64,000 bases of DNA from Dyella silvae (GTDB taxonomy: Bacteria > Pseudomonadota > Gammaproteobacteria > Xanthomonadales > Rhodanobacteraceae). This document shows, one piece after another, positions 54,773-63,603 of the stretch. The first letter of the stretch is position 1, and each line of letters starts with the position of its first letter. A program made the position numbers and the translations under genes. The notes beneath the pieces were generated by a model. That model searched no databases and was not told the origin of the DNA. It was given only the letters and a program-made list of their open reading frames with translations. The DNA is taken from the NCBI RefSeq assembly GCF_026421305.1, contig NZ_JAPJBQ010000002.1:1-64000 (forward strand), in the 5' to 3' direction.

Positions 54773-55126
54773 ATGAAGAACTATCTGGCGGTTTATATCG
54801 GTTCGGAGGCTTCGTTCGAAGCATCCGGTTGGAATGCGCTGAGCGAAGCGGAGCGCAAGCAACGCGAAAACGCAGGCATGCAGGCGTGGGGCCAGTGGGT
54901 CGCTCAGCACCAGAGCGCTATCGTTGATGCCGGCACCCCACTCGGAAAGACGTTGCGCATATCAAGCAACGGTATCGAGGGCGCCCGCAACCAGCTCACC
55001 GCCTATACCGTGGTGCGTGCGGAGTCGCACGAGGCAGCGGCAAACATGTTCGAAGGGCATCCTCACTTCGCCATCTTTCCGGGTGAATCGATTGAAGTGA
55101 TGGAGTGCTTGCCTATGCCGAGGTAA
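54773..55126 (+). CDS. YCII-domain-like protein
   Basis: This 117-residue protein (MKNYLAVYIGS..., MQAWGQWVAQHQSAIVDAGT, AYTVVRAESHEAAANMFEGH) has the alpha/beta pattern of YCII-related (DGPF-type) small proteins. Enzyme activity unknown. It follows the glutathione S-transferase by 84 bp, so may belong to the same transcript. Confidence 0.8.
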   Translation: MKNYLAVYIGSEASFEASGWNALSEAERKQRENAGMQAWGQWVAQHQSAIVDAGTPLGKTLRISSNGIEGARNQLTAYTVVRAESHEAAANMFEGHPHFAIFPGESIEVMECLPMPR

Positions 55127-55142
55127 GGAGAAAGTACGCGGT

Positions 55143-55349
55143 GTGGAAACCACTGCGGCGCTGGATGCGCCTTTGCCGATGTCGACGCTGTATCCAGCTC
55201 CGTTCTTTTACGGACTCGCAAGCAATAGTTACACCGTCGATACACCTGTCCGCCGCAGTGTGATCCCCCGTGTGATCTGCATAGCAAATCGCGAAAGTGC
55301 GCTGCACTGTCTTCAAATATTCACCCGTTGCTTACGACGGCGACCTTAG
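55143..55349 (+). CDS. Candidate small ORF before the ATP-grasp operon
   Basis: A 68-codon frame opens with GTG twelve bases after AGGAG, a rather long spacing. The product (PLPMSTLYPAPFFYGLASNS in part) is not a known family. It is the only plausible small gene ahead of the beta-propeller/ATP-grasp operon, but coding is uncertain; the 336-bp gap may simply be promoter sequence. Confidence 0.22.
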   Translation: METTAALDAPLPMSTLYPAPFFYGLASNSYTVDTPVRRSVIPRVICIANRESALHCLQIFTRCLRRRP

Positions 55350-55462
55350 GCTTCGCGCGTTCTCAGCGCCCAGTTTCGCTGGACCGACACCCAGGCGCGG
55401 TGTCAGGACGATTCCCGTTTTCCGGTTGCAGATGCAAGCCCCATCGATATGGGAGAGCGCAT

Positions 55463-57229
55463 ATGGCTGGCTGGACCCCTCTGACCACGCAACCCGGCTT
55501 CAGCGCCAATCACATGATGCTGATGACCGACGGCACGGTGCTGGTGCAGGAACTCGCTACGGCAAACTGGCACAAGCTCAGCCCTGATGCCTTTGGCAGT
55601 TACGTCAATGGCTCATGGACGTCGCTAGCGGTGGGGCCGGTTGGCCCAACCTACTTCGCCTCGGCGGTGATGCGGGATGGCCGCATCTTCATGGCAGGCG
55701 GCGAGGACAATTTCGGTTCCGACAGCGTGGACATCAACGCCTGCGAAATCTACGACCCGGTAAACAACACCTGGACCACGATCAATGGGCCAGGCTGGGC
55801 AAACATCGGCGATGCGCCATGCTGCGTGTTGCCGGATGGAAGAATCTTGCTGGGCAACATCAACACCACGGCTACCGCTATCTACGATCCCGTGGCCAAT
55901 AGCTGGTCCAACGGTGCAACCAAGAATGACGCCAGCTCCGAGGAAACCTGGACGCTGCTGCCGGACCAAACCATTCTGGTGGCGGAGTGCAGCAATCACC
56001 CGGCGACAGAGAAGTATGTAATCCCGGGCGAGAAGTGGGTGAGTGCGGGCTCCACGCCTGCGGGGCACGATCTGGTTCAATCGTCCATCGGCTCGTCGAA
56101 CGAGATTGGCCCGGCCATTCTCATGACCGATGGACGTGTATTTGCCATCGGCGCTTCGGGGCATACGGCCATCTACACCATGCCACCGGTTGCGGATCAG
56201 CAGGGCACGTGGACGGCGGGGCCTGATTTTCCCAGCGACAGCATGGGGCGGCCATTTCAGGCTTTCGACGCGCCAGCGGCGCTGCTGCCAAACGGCCACG
56301 TGCTGTGCCTGGCGGGGCCGGTCAAGTCAGACGGCTGGGCCGGGCCATGCCATTGCTACGAGTTCGACGGCACATCGCTCAACCCGGTGCCCGATCCACC
56401 CAATGGCGGCGGTACGGTAGAGACGTGGTACGCGCGCATGCTGTTGTTGCCCACCGGCGAAGTGCTGCTGTCAACGCGCAGCAACGACATTCGCGTGTAC
56501 CAGGCGGACGGCACGCCCGATCCGTCGTGGGCGCCACAGATCACCAGTTGCCCGAGCAATCTCAAGCCCGGTTTCAGCTACACGGTGCAGGGAAGGCAGC
56601 TGAATGGCCTGTCGCAGGCGAACAGCTATGGCGACGACGCCACCATGGCAACGAACTTCCCATTGGTGCGCATCACCAACTCGTCGACCGGCCACGTGCG
56701 TTATTGCCGTACCCACGATTTCTCGACCATGGCGGTTGCCACGGGCAATGTCGTGCATTCGGCCAAGTTCGACGTGCCCTCGGACATCGAGCTGGGTCCG
56801 TCGATACTCTGCGTGGTGGCCAATGGCATCGAGCAGTGCATCTCGGTATCGGTAAGCCACAAGCTGTGGAAGGAGCTGAAATGGGAGATCAAGGAGATCA
56901 AGGAGAACGTCAAGGTTGAGGTGGACGTGATCCAGAAATCCATCGTGGCGGATCTGCCCAAGTTCAAAGACAACGAAGGCGATCCCTTCCTTCCCAATGC
57001 CGGCGATCCGCAGTGGATGCAGATCATCCAGATGATCATCGAGCGCACCGATCAGTTGCAGGCGCAGATGACGGAACTTCGCACGTTCATCCGAGGCGAA
57101 GAGCGGCCACAGCCCGGAGAAAGCGCGCTTGCCGCCGAAGTGCCGGCGCCTGCGGCGAAGCCAGCGTCGAAGACTGCGAGCAAGAGCACGAAGGACACCG
57201 GCCCCAAAGGCAAGGGCAGCAAGAGGTAG
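55463..57229 (+). CDS. Kelch-like/galactose-oxidase-like beta-propeller protein
   Basis: This 588-residue protein is built of repeats with Gly-Gly and Trp near strand ends (DGRIFMAGGEDNFGS, YDPVNNTWTTING, DGRILLGNINTTATAIYDP), forming a kelch-type beta-propeller (about residues 10-360). An immunoglobulin-like C-terminal domain (TNFPLVRITNSSTGHVRYCR) of the type found in galactose oxidase follows, then a coiled coil and a Lys/Ala-rich tail. No signal peptide is seen, so it is probably cytosolic. GGGAGAG precedes the start at 55463. The next gene starts five bases after its stop. Confidence 0.82.
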   Translation: MAGWTPLTTQPGFSANHMMLMTDGTVLVQELATANWHKLSPDAFGSYVNGSWTSLAVGPVGPTYFASAVMRDGRIFMAGGEDNFGSDSVDINACEIYDPVNNTWTTINGPGWANIGDAPCCVLPDGRILLGNINTTATAIYDPVANSWSNGATKNDASSEETWTLLPDQTILVAECSNHPATEKYVIPGEKWVSAGSTPAGHDLVQSSIGSSNEIGPAILMTDGRVFAIGASGHTAIYTMPPVADQQGTWTAGPDFPSDSMGRPFQAFDAPAALLPNGHVLCLAGPVKSDGWAGPCHCYEFDGTSLNPVPDPPNGGGTVETWYARMLLLPTGEVLLSTRSNDIRVYQADGTPDPSWAPQITSCPSNLKPGFSYTVQGRQLNGLSQANSYGDDATMATNFPLVRITNSSTGHVRYCRTHDFSTMAVATGNVVHSAKFDVPSDIELGPSILCVVANGIEQCISVSVSHKLWKELKWEIKEIKENVKVEVDVIQKSIVADLPKFKDNEGDPFLPNAGDPQWMQIIQMIIERTDQLQAQMTELRTFIRGEERPQPGESALAAEVPAPAAKPASKTASKSTKDTGPKGKGSKR

Positions 57230-57234
57230 GCGGC

Positions 57235-57945
57235 ATGTTGGTGATCGTTGGCAGCCATCATGATCGGGTGGCCCGCGATCTGGTGGCAGCGTGGGCGCCG
57301 GACGCCGCGCTGCTGACCTGCGAGGATCTCTCCACGCGCGGGTGGCGATACCACCTGTGCGACCGCGCCGCCTCCCGTGCCGTGGTGGCGGGGCACGTGT
57401 TGCCTGAAAGCGCGATCGACGGTGTCGTGGTGCGGCGTCTGGCCATACTGCCCGACGAGTTGGCCCATGTCGCCGTGGACGACCGCGCTTATGCGGCGGC
57501 GGAAATGCACGCGTTCCTGTTCTCCTGGCTATCGAGCCTGACGTGCCCCGTGCTCAACCGGCCCGCAGGAACCTCACTATGCGGACCAGATTGGCGGCCG
57601 TTGCAGTGGGTGCACATGGCGAGACTCGCAGGGCTCGACACCGACGTTGTGCATTGCCAGGTTCCCGCCCCTCGCCGTCGCGTGGTGGAAGCACACGTAA
57701 CGACCAGTGCACCGTGGGAGGTCAACGTGGTGGGGCCGCAGTGCCTTGGTGCGCCGGACGTTCGCTACGAAGCGGCGGCAAAGCGCCTTGCCGCCTTTGC
57801 CAACACACCGCTGCTCACCGTGCGCTTCCATGCGGAACGAAGCGCGCCATGCTTTCATTCCGCGAGCTCGTTGCCTGACATGTCGGATGCAAGGCTGGCG
57901 CAAGCCGTGCGCGATCACTTCGATGCGTGTCTGGCGCAGGCGTAG
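57235..57945 (+). CDS. Degenerate ATP-grasp-like partner protein
   Basis: This is a 236-residue protein of no recognised family, but it aligns by eye with the ATP-grasp protein encoded just downstream. RAYAAAEMHAFLFSWLSSLT and CPVLNRPAG (residues 104-112) mirror RAFAFDNALTSWIELTPALV and VVNRPSA (111-117) there. The C-terminal PCFHSASSLPDMSD sits where the ligase has YCFEANPSPGFSYY. The central ATP-grasp lobes with the ATP-binding Lys and the metal-binding Glu/Asn are reduced or missing, so it is probably a pseudo-enzyme or regulatory/substrate-binding partner. Part of a three-gene operon. Confidence 0.65.
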   Translation: MLVIVGSHHDRVARDLVAAWAPDAALLTCEDLSTRGWRYHLCDRAASRAVVAGHVLPESAIDGVVVRRLAILPDELAHVAVDDRAYAAAEMHAFLFSWLSSLTCPVLNRPAGTSLCGPDWRPLQWVHMARLAGLDTDVVHCQVPAPRRRVVEAHVTTSAPWEVNVVGPQCLGAPDVRYEAAAKRLAAFANTPLLTVRFHAERSAPCFHSASSLPDMSDARLAQAVRDHFDACLAQA

Positions 57946-57952
57946 ACGACCT

Positions 57953-58924
57953 ATGATCCTGCTATGGGGCATTGCATCGGATGGCCCGCTCGCTCAGGTA
58001 CGTAGCGCGCTTTTGCGTGCCGGCGCGCCGATGGTCTTTCTCGATCAGCAGCGCGTCTTGCAGGACCGGATAGTGCTGTCGCTCGATGACGGGATCCGTG
58101 GAAGCCTCCACACCGGTGGCCAGGTGCTGGATCTGTCGGCGGTGACGGCCGTCTATGTTCGCCCTTACGACACGCTGCGCATGCACGCCATGCAGGGTGC
58201 GAAGCCCGGCGGCCGGCGGCATCAGCGGGCCTTCGCGTTCGACAACGCGTTGACATCGTGGATAGAGCTGACCCCGGCGCTGGTGGTGAATCGGCCCTCT
58301 GCCATGTCGTCAAATCATGCCAAGCCCTATCAGCTGGATTTGATCCGCAAGGCGGGCTTCGCGGTGCCGGATACGCTGGTCACTACCGACCCGGATGCCA
58401 TCGCCGGCTTCTGGGAGCGCCATCGCCAGGTGATCTACAAGTCGGTTTCCGGCATGAGGAGCATCGTGACCCGATTGGGCGACGAACATCGCGACCGCTT
58501 GCACGACGTATCGGCATGTCCCACACAGTTCCAGCAATGCATCGATGGCACTGACTATCGCGTGCATGTCGTGGGGCAGGCAGTGTTCGGCTGTGAAATA
58601 CGGTCAGAGGCGCACGACTACCGTTACCCGCATCGTCAGTTGGCTGATGTGAGCCTGCATGCGTGCGACATACCTGGTGATATCGCAGATCGATGCCGAC
58701 AGCTGGCGGCGTCACTGGGCCTGGCGGTGACCGGCATCGATCTGCGCCGCACGCCGGAAGGGGCGTGGTATTGCTTTGAAGCGAATCCATCGCCGGGATT
58801 CTCGTACTACGAAGAGTCCACGGGACAGCCGATCAGCGATGCGATAGCCCATGTGCTCATGCAGGGGAGCGTCGGCGGGTTTGCGGCCTTGGGCACGAAG
58901 GTGGCCGATCCCGTACACGCGTGA
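57953..58924 (+). CDS. ATP-grasp ligase (RimK-like)
   Basis: This 323-residue ATP-grasp enzyme has a pre-ATP-grasp domain (ILLWGIASDGPLAQVRSAL), an ATP-binding lobe with the Lys in VIYKSVSGMRS (Lys163), CIDGTDYRVHVVG, and the C-terminal metal-binding FEANPSPGFSYYEE. Such enzymes join a carboxylate to an amine via acyl phosphate, for example in peptide ligation or RiPP maturation. It begins seven bases after the pseudo-ATP-grasp gene. The substrate is unknown. Confidence 0.83.
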   Translation: MILLWGIASDGPLAQVRSALLRAGAPMVFLDQQRVLQDRIVLSLDDGIRGSLHTGGQVLDLSAVTAVYVRPYDTLRMHAMQGAKPGGRRHQRAFAFDNALTSWIELTPALVVNRPSAMSSNHAKPYQLDLIRKAGFAVPDTLVTTDPDAIAGFWERHRQVIYKSVSGMRSIVTRLGDEHRDRLHDVSACPTQFQQCIDGTDYRVHVVGQAVFGCEIRSEAHDYRYPHRQLADVSLHACDIPGDIADRCRQLAASLGLAVTGIDLRRTPEGAWYCFEANPSPGFSYYEESTGQPISDAIAHVLMQGSVGGFAALGTKVADPVHA

Positions 58925-59176
58925 GGACAGTACGCCTCGTCGTCTTTCGATACTCCCGATGCCTGGCTCCCGTCGAGCCACGGTGACTCCGTCAAAGGAG
59001 CGAGGAATCATCTTGGTGGGAAAACAGCCTTCTCCGGATTCACGCCCCTCGTCGTATCGATGGCTCATTGAATGATCGCGTATGCGTCAGATCTAACGAA
59101 AATAAGTACTTGCACATGCTTCCATGCATGGCTACTCTGCGCGTCCCATCAACCCGGCCACAGGAGGAATAGAACA

Positions 59177-59221
59177 ATGATTGTTGTAGCAGCAGCCTCC
59201 GCCGGGTCGACGCGCGTCTGA
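59177..59221 (+). CDS. Putative 14-residue leader peptide
   Basis: AGGAGGA lies about nine bases ahead of ATG, followed by 14 codons (MIVVAAASAGSTRV) and TGA. The ribosome binding site is among the strongest in the window, yet the frame is tiny and ends 110 bases before the RsgA-like gene. A hairpin starts eight bases after its stop, so it may be a leader controlling the downstream gene. Elsewhere in 58925-59331 I see no gene. Confidence 0.45.
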   Translation: MIVVAAASAGSTRV

Positions 59222-59228
59222 TCGTCTT

Positions 59229-59245
59229 GCCAGCTCTTCGCTGGC
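59229..59245 (+). other. Small hairpin after the leader ORF
   Basis: GCCAGC and GCTGGC form a perfect 6-bp stem with a TCTTC loop; it could be an attenuator element, but no T run follows. Confidence 0.35.
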
Positions 59246-59331
59246 GCGCTTCATCTTTCTGCTTCGCACTCTGGCGATTCGTTCGGCTCCGATCTGGCGG
59301 CCGTCGCTCCCCATGCTCTCAGGGTGTTTCC

Positions 59332-60117
59332 ATGTCTTTTCAGACGTTTTCGCTGTACCAGCTCGGCTGGCGGCTTGAGTACGCACAGCATCTGACCCTT
59401 GCCGATTTTGAAGCCGGTTATCCCGCGCGTGTCATCGCTGTGCATCGCCATGGCCTTTCGGTGCTTTCCTCGCGCGGTTACGTCTCGGTTGTGTTGCCTC
59501 ACCACCTTATCGACACAGAGGTGGCCTTAGGCGACTGGGTGCTGGTCGAGCACGATGCACAGCGGGTACTGCGCCTGGTGGAGCGTCGGTCGCTGATCGC
59601 ACGCGTCATCGAGGGTAGTGATTGCCGGCGCCAGGTGATGGCGGCGAATATCGATACGTTGTTTGTCGTGTCGTCATGCAACGATGACTTCCGCTTGCCG
59701 CGTCTCGGGCGCTATCTCACGCTCGCGCTCGATGCCGGTGTCACGCCGGTGATCGTACTGACCAAGGCGGACCAGAGCGCAGCAGTGGATGCCGATGTGG
59801 CCCTGGTGGCGAGCCGGATGCCAGGTATCGCCGTGATAGCTGTGAATCTGGGGACACACGATGCGGCGTCGCCGCTGTCGCCATGGCTGGCGCCCGGTCA
59901 AACGGTGGCGTTCGCAGGTCCGTCAGGGACGGGCAAGTCCACGCTGGTAAACCACGTGACGGATGACCTCGAGCTGCAGCACGCCGCCGCGCGCGGCATG
60001 GTGCCTGCCAGTTCGGGCGCATGGGTGATCGATACCGCGGAGATGCGCGAGCTTTGCTTCAGTGCACCCGAGTGGAATCAGGGCGAAGTGTCCGGCGCGA
60101 TCGAAGCCTTGGTTTAA
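59332..60117 (+). CDS. Degenerate RsgA (YjeQ) paralogue GTPase
   Basis: RsgA is a circularly permuted GTPase acting in 30S ribosome maturation. This 261-residue protein has the N-terminal OB-fold (ARVIAVHRHGLSVLSSRG), G4 as LTKAD, and G1 as GPSGTGKSTLVN. However, the switch segment normally reading GRHTTTHR is absent between G1 and G3, G3 is DTAEM instead of DTPGM, and the protein stops before the zinc-binding Cys-His domain that ends the 330-360-residue family. It is therefore likely inactive as a GTPase or has changed role. Full-length rsgA should exist elsewhere in the genome. Confidence 0.8.
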   Translation: MSFQTFSLYQLGWRLEYAQHLTLADFEAGYPARVIAVHRHGLSVLSSRGYVSVVLPHHLIDTEVALGDWVLVEHDAQRVLRLVERRSLIARVIEGSDCRRQVMAANIDTLFVVSSCNDDFRLPRLGRYLTLALDAGVTPVIVLTKADQSAAVDADVALVASRMPGIAVIAVNLGTHDAASPLSPWLAPGQTVAFAGPSGTGKSTLVNHVTDDLELQHAAARGMVPASSGAWVIDTAEMRELCFSAPEWNQGEVSGAIEALV

Positions 60118-60235
60118 GTCACCGTCGAAGGTCGCCCGGATACGGTGGAATCCGGCGCGCGTTGTGGGAGTGGGTGGGCATGACTGGGTTCGGGAAGTTG
60201 CCTATAGTGCCGGCGTCGTTCCTCGGGATTGGTCC

Positions 60236-60784
60236 ATGAATACCCCGCTGATCGTGCGCGATGGTCGCCCGGAAGAGTTTCACGCCCTTGGCCAGTTAAT
60301 GGTCGAGGTGTACAGCGGGTTGCCGGGGTTCCCCACGCAGGCCGAGCAGCCGCGCTATTACGAGATGCTGGCGAACATCGGCGACTTTGCGAGCAAGCCG
60401 TCGACGCGTGTGCTGGTGGCGCTCCATAGCGAAGGGCAGTTGCTGGGTGGCGTGGTCTACTTCGGTGACATGGCGCACTACGGGTCCGGCGGCGCGGCGA
60501 CGTCGGTGACAGATGCGTCGGGCATTCGTCTGTTGGGCGTCCATCCGTCCGCGCGGGGTATGGGTGTGGGCAAGGCGTTGACCGAAGCATGCATTCAGCT
60601 CGCCAGGGATCAGCAGCGTGCGCGTGTGGTGCTGCATACTACCGAGGCCATGCGTCTGGCCTGGCGCATGTACGAGCGTCTGGGATTTCAGCGTGCGCTC
60701 GATCTGGATTTCATGCAGGGCGCGTTACCCGTGTTTGGATTCAGTCTCGTGTTGCATGCCGATGATCTGGAGGGCGCCGCATGA
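60236..60784 (+). CDS. GNAT family N-acetyltransferase
   Basis: This 182-residue acetyltransferase has the acetyl-CoA-binding motif A IRLLGVHPSARGMGVGKAL and the C-terminal MYERLGFQRALDLDF typical of GNATs. Acceptor unknown. The start at 60236 lies in the most protein-like part of the frame. It overlaps the next gene by ATGA. Confidence 0.85.
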   Translation: MNTPLIVRDGRPEEFHALGQLMVEVYSGLPGFPTQAEQPRYYEMLANIGDFASKPSTRVLVALHSEGQLLGGVVYFGDMAHYGSGGAATSVTDASGIRLLGVHPSARGMGVGKALTEACIQLARDQQRARVVLHTTEAMRLAWRMYERLGFQRALDLDFMQGALPVFGFSLVLHADDLEGAA

Positions 60785-61176
60785 CTCAGCGCGTTGCCAC
60801 CTGCAGTTGTCGGCAGTTGATGTTGCGCACGACGGAGGAGCCGCTGCGCATCTCCATCTGCCACTGCCATGCCTGTCAGCGCCGCACCGGCAGCGCCTTT
60901 GGCGTGCAGGCGCGCTTTCGCGAAGCTGGCGTGGTGATACGCGGCAACGCGACGCAGTATGTGCGCGTGGGTGATACCGGTGGTTCGGCGACCTTCTATT
61001 TCTGCCCGGTGTGCGGCGCCACGCTCTATTACCGGCTGGATACCGTAGAAGGCTTGATTGGCGTGCCTGTGGGCGCGTTTGCCAATCCGGCGTTTCCGGC
61101 GCCGTCCATCTCGGTGTTCGAAGAATGCATGCATTCGTGGGTGCTGCTGCCCGACGATATGGAGCACGAACGATGA
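60781..61176 (+). CDS. GFA family zinc protein
   Basis: This 131-residue protein of the glutathione-dependent formaldehyde-activating (GFA) fold has zinc-binding Cys in CSCRQLML, ICHCHACQRRTGSAFG, and FYFCPVCGATLYY. The original Gfa enzyme activity is debated, so function is uncertain. Its start overlaps the GNAT stop (ATGA). Confidence 0.88.
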   Translation: MTQRVATCSCRQLMLRTTEEPLRISICHCHACQRRTGSAFGVQARFREAGVVIRGNATQYVRVGDTGGSATFYFCPVCGATLYYRLDTVEGLIGVPVGAFANPAFPAPSISVFEECMHSWVLLPDDMEHER

Positions 61177-61354
61177 TGCCGGCCGGCCGGTTTTAACGTC
61201 GGGGCACGCGAGCCCCGCAGTCTCATGGTTGACGCGACAAATGAACCTGGGATCCGCCGCACAGGTGCGTAAATTTTTGCGCATCAAGGAAGGCGAATGA
61301 GCGCCGATACCCCTGCCGGGGGGGATTCGACCCTTCTCTCGGGGCATTTTGATC

Positions 61355-63031
61355 ATGCGTTTTACTGTTCGTCTGAAAATCGTCGCGGCCATGGGTATCG
61401 CCCTGGCCATCGCTGTTGCCGTTGGTCTGGTCGGTTTGTTTGGCGTGCGTGCCACGTACCTGCTGGTCGATGACATGTATCGCTCCAATGTGCAGGCCAT
61501 TGTGGCGGTCAGCGACATCCGCACTGCCATCATTGATGACCGGCTGGCCTTAAACCGTTCCATCATCGACCCAAGCCAGCGGACGGCAGTCAAGAAAATC
61601 ACGGACGACAAAGCACGCCTCGAAGAGGTCTGGCATCGCTATTACCCCGGCATGATTTCTTCGGATGCCGAGCGCGCGTTGGCGCAACAGTTCGAGCAGA
61701 TCCTCACAAGCACCCAGCCGTTGGTCACCGAGGAAGCCGAGTTGCTCGACGCGGGCAAGACGCAGGAAGGCCGTGCGCTGCACATCGCCAAGACGGCTGA
61801 TGGTATGAGCAGCGAGACCAAGGCCATCGACCAGCTCATTGCCATCAACGAGAAACAGGCTAAAGGCTCCGCTGAAGCGGCTGCTCTGCGCTACGCGCAC
61901 ACCTGGCAGATAGCGCTGGCAGTGCTGCTGCTTGGTGTGTTGGTGCTGCTCGGGGTAGCCGTGGTGCTGGTACGCGCCGTGACGCGTCCTTTGGACAAGG
62001 CACGCGCATTGGCGGGAGCTATTCAGGAAGGCAAGCTCAACAACGCCACCGACATCACTGGAAACGACGAATTCAGCGACACACTGCGTTCTCTGGATGA
62101 CATGGATCGCCAACTCACCAGCATCGTCACGCAGGTGCGCGATGTGGCAGAGCAGGTGACCGCGGCGGCACGCGATCTGTCGCAGGGCAACGACGACCTG
62201 TCGCAGCGTACGCAGGAGCAGGCCAGTTCACTGGAAGAAACGGCCGCGTCGATGGAGGAACTGTCGGCTACCGTGAAGCAGAACGCCGAAGGCGCAGGCC
62301 AGGCCCGCGAAATGGCGCAACGCATGCGCAAGCGTGCCGAAGAAGGTCGCGCGGTGGCGGGTTCCGCGGTGGGCGCCATGCAGGCGATTACCGATGCCAA
62401 CAAGCAGGTCGGCGATATTGTCGGCATGATCGATGAGATTGCCTTCCAGACCAATCTGCTCGCGCTCAACGCCGCGGTGGAAGCCGCACGCGCGGGCGAA
62501 CAAGGCCGCGGCTTCGCCGTGGTGGCGACGGAGGTGCGTAACCTCGCCCAGCGCAGCAGCGTGGCGGCGAAGGACATCAAGGTGTTGATCAAGGACACCA
62601 CGGACAAGGTGTCTGAAGGCGCCGAGCTGGTGCAGCGGACGGGTAGCGCGCTCAACGACATCGCCGGCGATGTGCGCGAGGTAAGCACCATCATCGAAGT
62701 GATTGCAGCGGCCTCCGAAGAACAATCCGCCGGCATCGGTCAGGTCAACAACGCGGTCGTCACGTTGGACGAAGTCACCCAGCAGAACGCGGCACTGGTG
62801 GAAGAGGCCAGCGCGGCGAGCCGAAACACGCTGGATCTTTCGCAGGTGCTGATGAATCAGGTGTCCTATTTCACCGTGCAGGGTGACGTGGTTGCCGCCA
62901 AAACGCCCGCAAGCACGGTGCCGATGGCGGAGCCCGCGAAACGGATGGCGCCGGTAGCTGTGCCTGCGGCCCCGCGCCACCGGGCTCAGGCCGGGCTGGT
63001 GACCGCCGGTGACGACTGGACGGAGTTCTGA
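61355..63031 (+). CDS. Methyl-accepting chemotaxis protein
   Basis: This 558-residue chemoreceptor has a first membrane helix (residues 8-30), a periplasmic four-helix-type sensing domain, a second helix (IALAVLLLGVLVLLGVAVVL), a HAMP linker (RPLDKARALAGAIQEGKL), and a long coiled-coil signalling domain with the hairpin tip IDEIAFQTNLLALNAAVEAA. The last residues DWTEF fit the xWxxF pentapeptide that tethers CheR/CheB. The ligand is unknown. The ATG at 61355 is chosen over the TTG at 61349. Confidence 0.93.
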   Translation: MRFTVRLKIVAAMGIALAIAVAVGLVGLFGVRATYLLVDDMYRSNVQAIVAVSDIRTAIIDDRLALNRSIIDPSQRTAVKKITDDKARLEEVWHRYYPGMISSDAERALAQQFEQILTSTQPLVTEEAELLDAGKTQEGRALHIAKTADGMSSETKAIDQLIAINEKQAKGSAEAAALRYAHTWQIALAVLLLGVLVLLGVAVVLVRAVTRPLDKARALAGAIQEGKLNNATDITGNDEFSDTLRSLDDMDRQLTSIVTQVRDVAEQVTAAARDLSQGNDDLSQRTQEQASSLEETAASMEELSATVKQNAEGAGQAREMAQRMRKRAEEGRAVAGSAVGAMQAITDANKQVGDIVGMIDEIAFQTNLLALNAAVEAARAGEQGRGFAVVATEVRNLAQRSSVAAKDIKVLIKDTTDKVSEGAELVQRTGSALNDIAGDVREVSTIIEVIAAASEEQSAGIGQVNNAVVTLDEVTQQNAALVEEASAASRNTLDLSQVLMNQVSYFTVQGDVVAAKTPASTVPMAEPAKRMAPVAVPAAPRHRAQAGLVTAGDDWTEF

Positions 63032-63120
63032 GGGTTTTCTTTGATGGCATTCAACGCATGGAGCGCTCGCGCGTTCCATGCGAGAACCGCCATTAAGAAT
63101 GCAAAGGCCAGGGAGCATGC

Positions 63121-63366
63121 ATGCAGGCGAAGGAATTTGATCGATGGGCGAGAACGCGCGGACAGGGCATGCTTCGGTATGTGCTGTTGAGCGGCGTGGT
63201 GTGTTACGGCCTGCCCATGTTTCTCATCATGACCTTTCTGATTCCGCATCCGCGCCTGACGACGGCACAGTCAGCCTTCCTGTGGCTGTGTGCGGGCGCA
63301 GGCTACGGCGTGGCCATGTGGCTCGTTCAGGAACGCCGTTTTCGCAAGGTACGCAGTCGCTTTTGA
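63121..63366 (+). CDS. Small two-TM membrane protein
   Basis: This 81-residue protein has two hydrophobic helices (VLLSGVVCYGLPMFLIMTFL and AFLWLCAGAGYGVAMWLV) and a basic C-terminus. Family unknown. It follows the chemotaxis receptor by 89 bp. Confidence 0.6.
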   Translation: MQAKEFDRWARTRGQGMLRYVLLSGVVCYGLPMFLIMTFLIPHPRLTTAQSAFLWLCAGAGYGVAMWLVQERRFRKVRSRF

Positions 63367-63603
63367 ACGGCTCGCTTATCAGGTGGCCCGGATGTCACCA
63401 AGACGCCATCCGGCACGATGCCGCGTTCATGTGCCGTTTTGTTATCGCGGCGTGTGCACTGGAATTGGACGTCTGATCGTCGCAAACCACTAGCGCCAAT
63501 TATGCGTTTGCTTGACATGTGACATGGATACTCCTTTGTTGCGACCACGTATGCCGTCGACGGCGGCGGGTGTGCGCGCATCACCCACGAGAGGAGACAC
63601 GTC

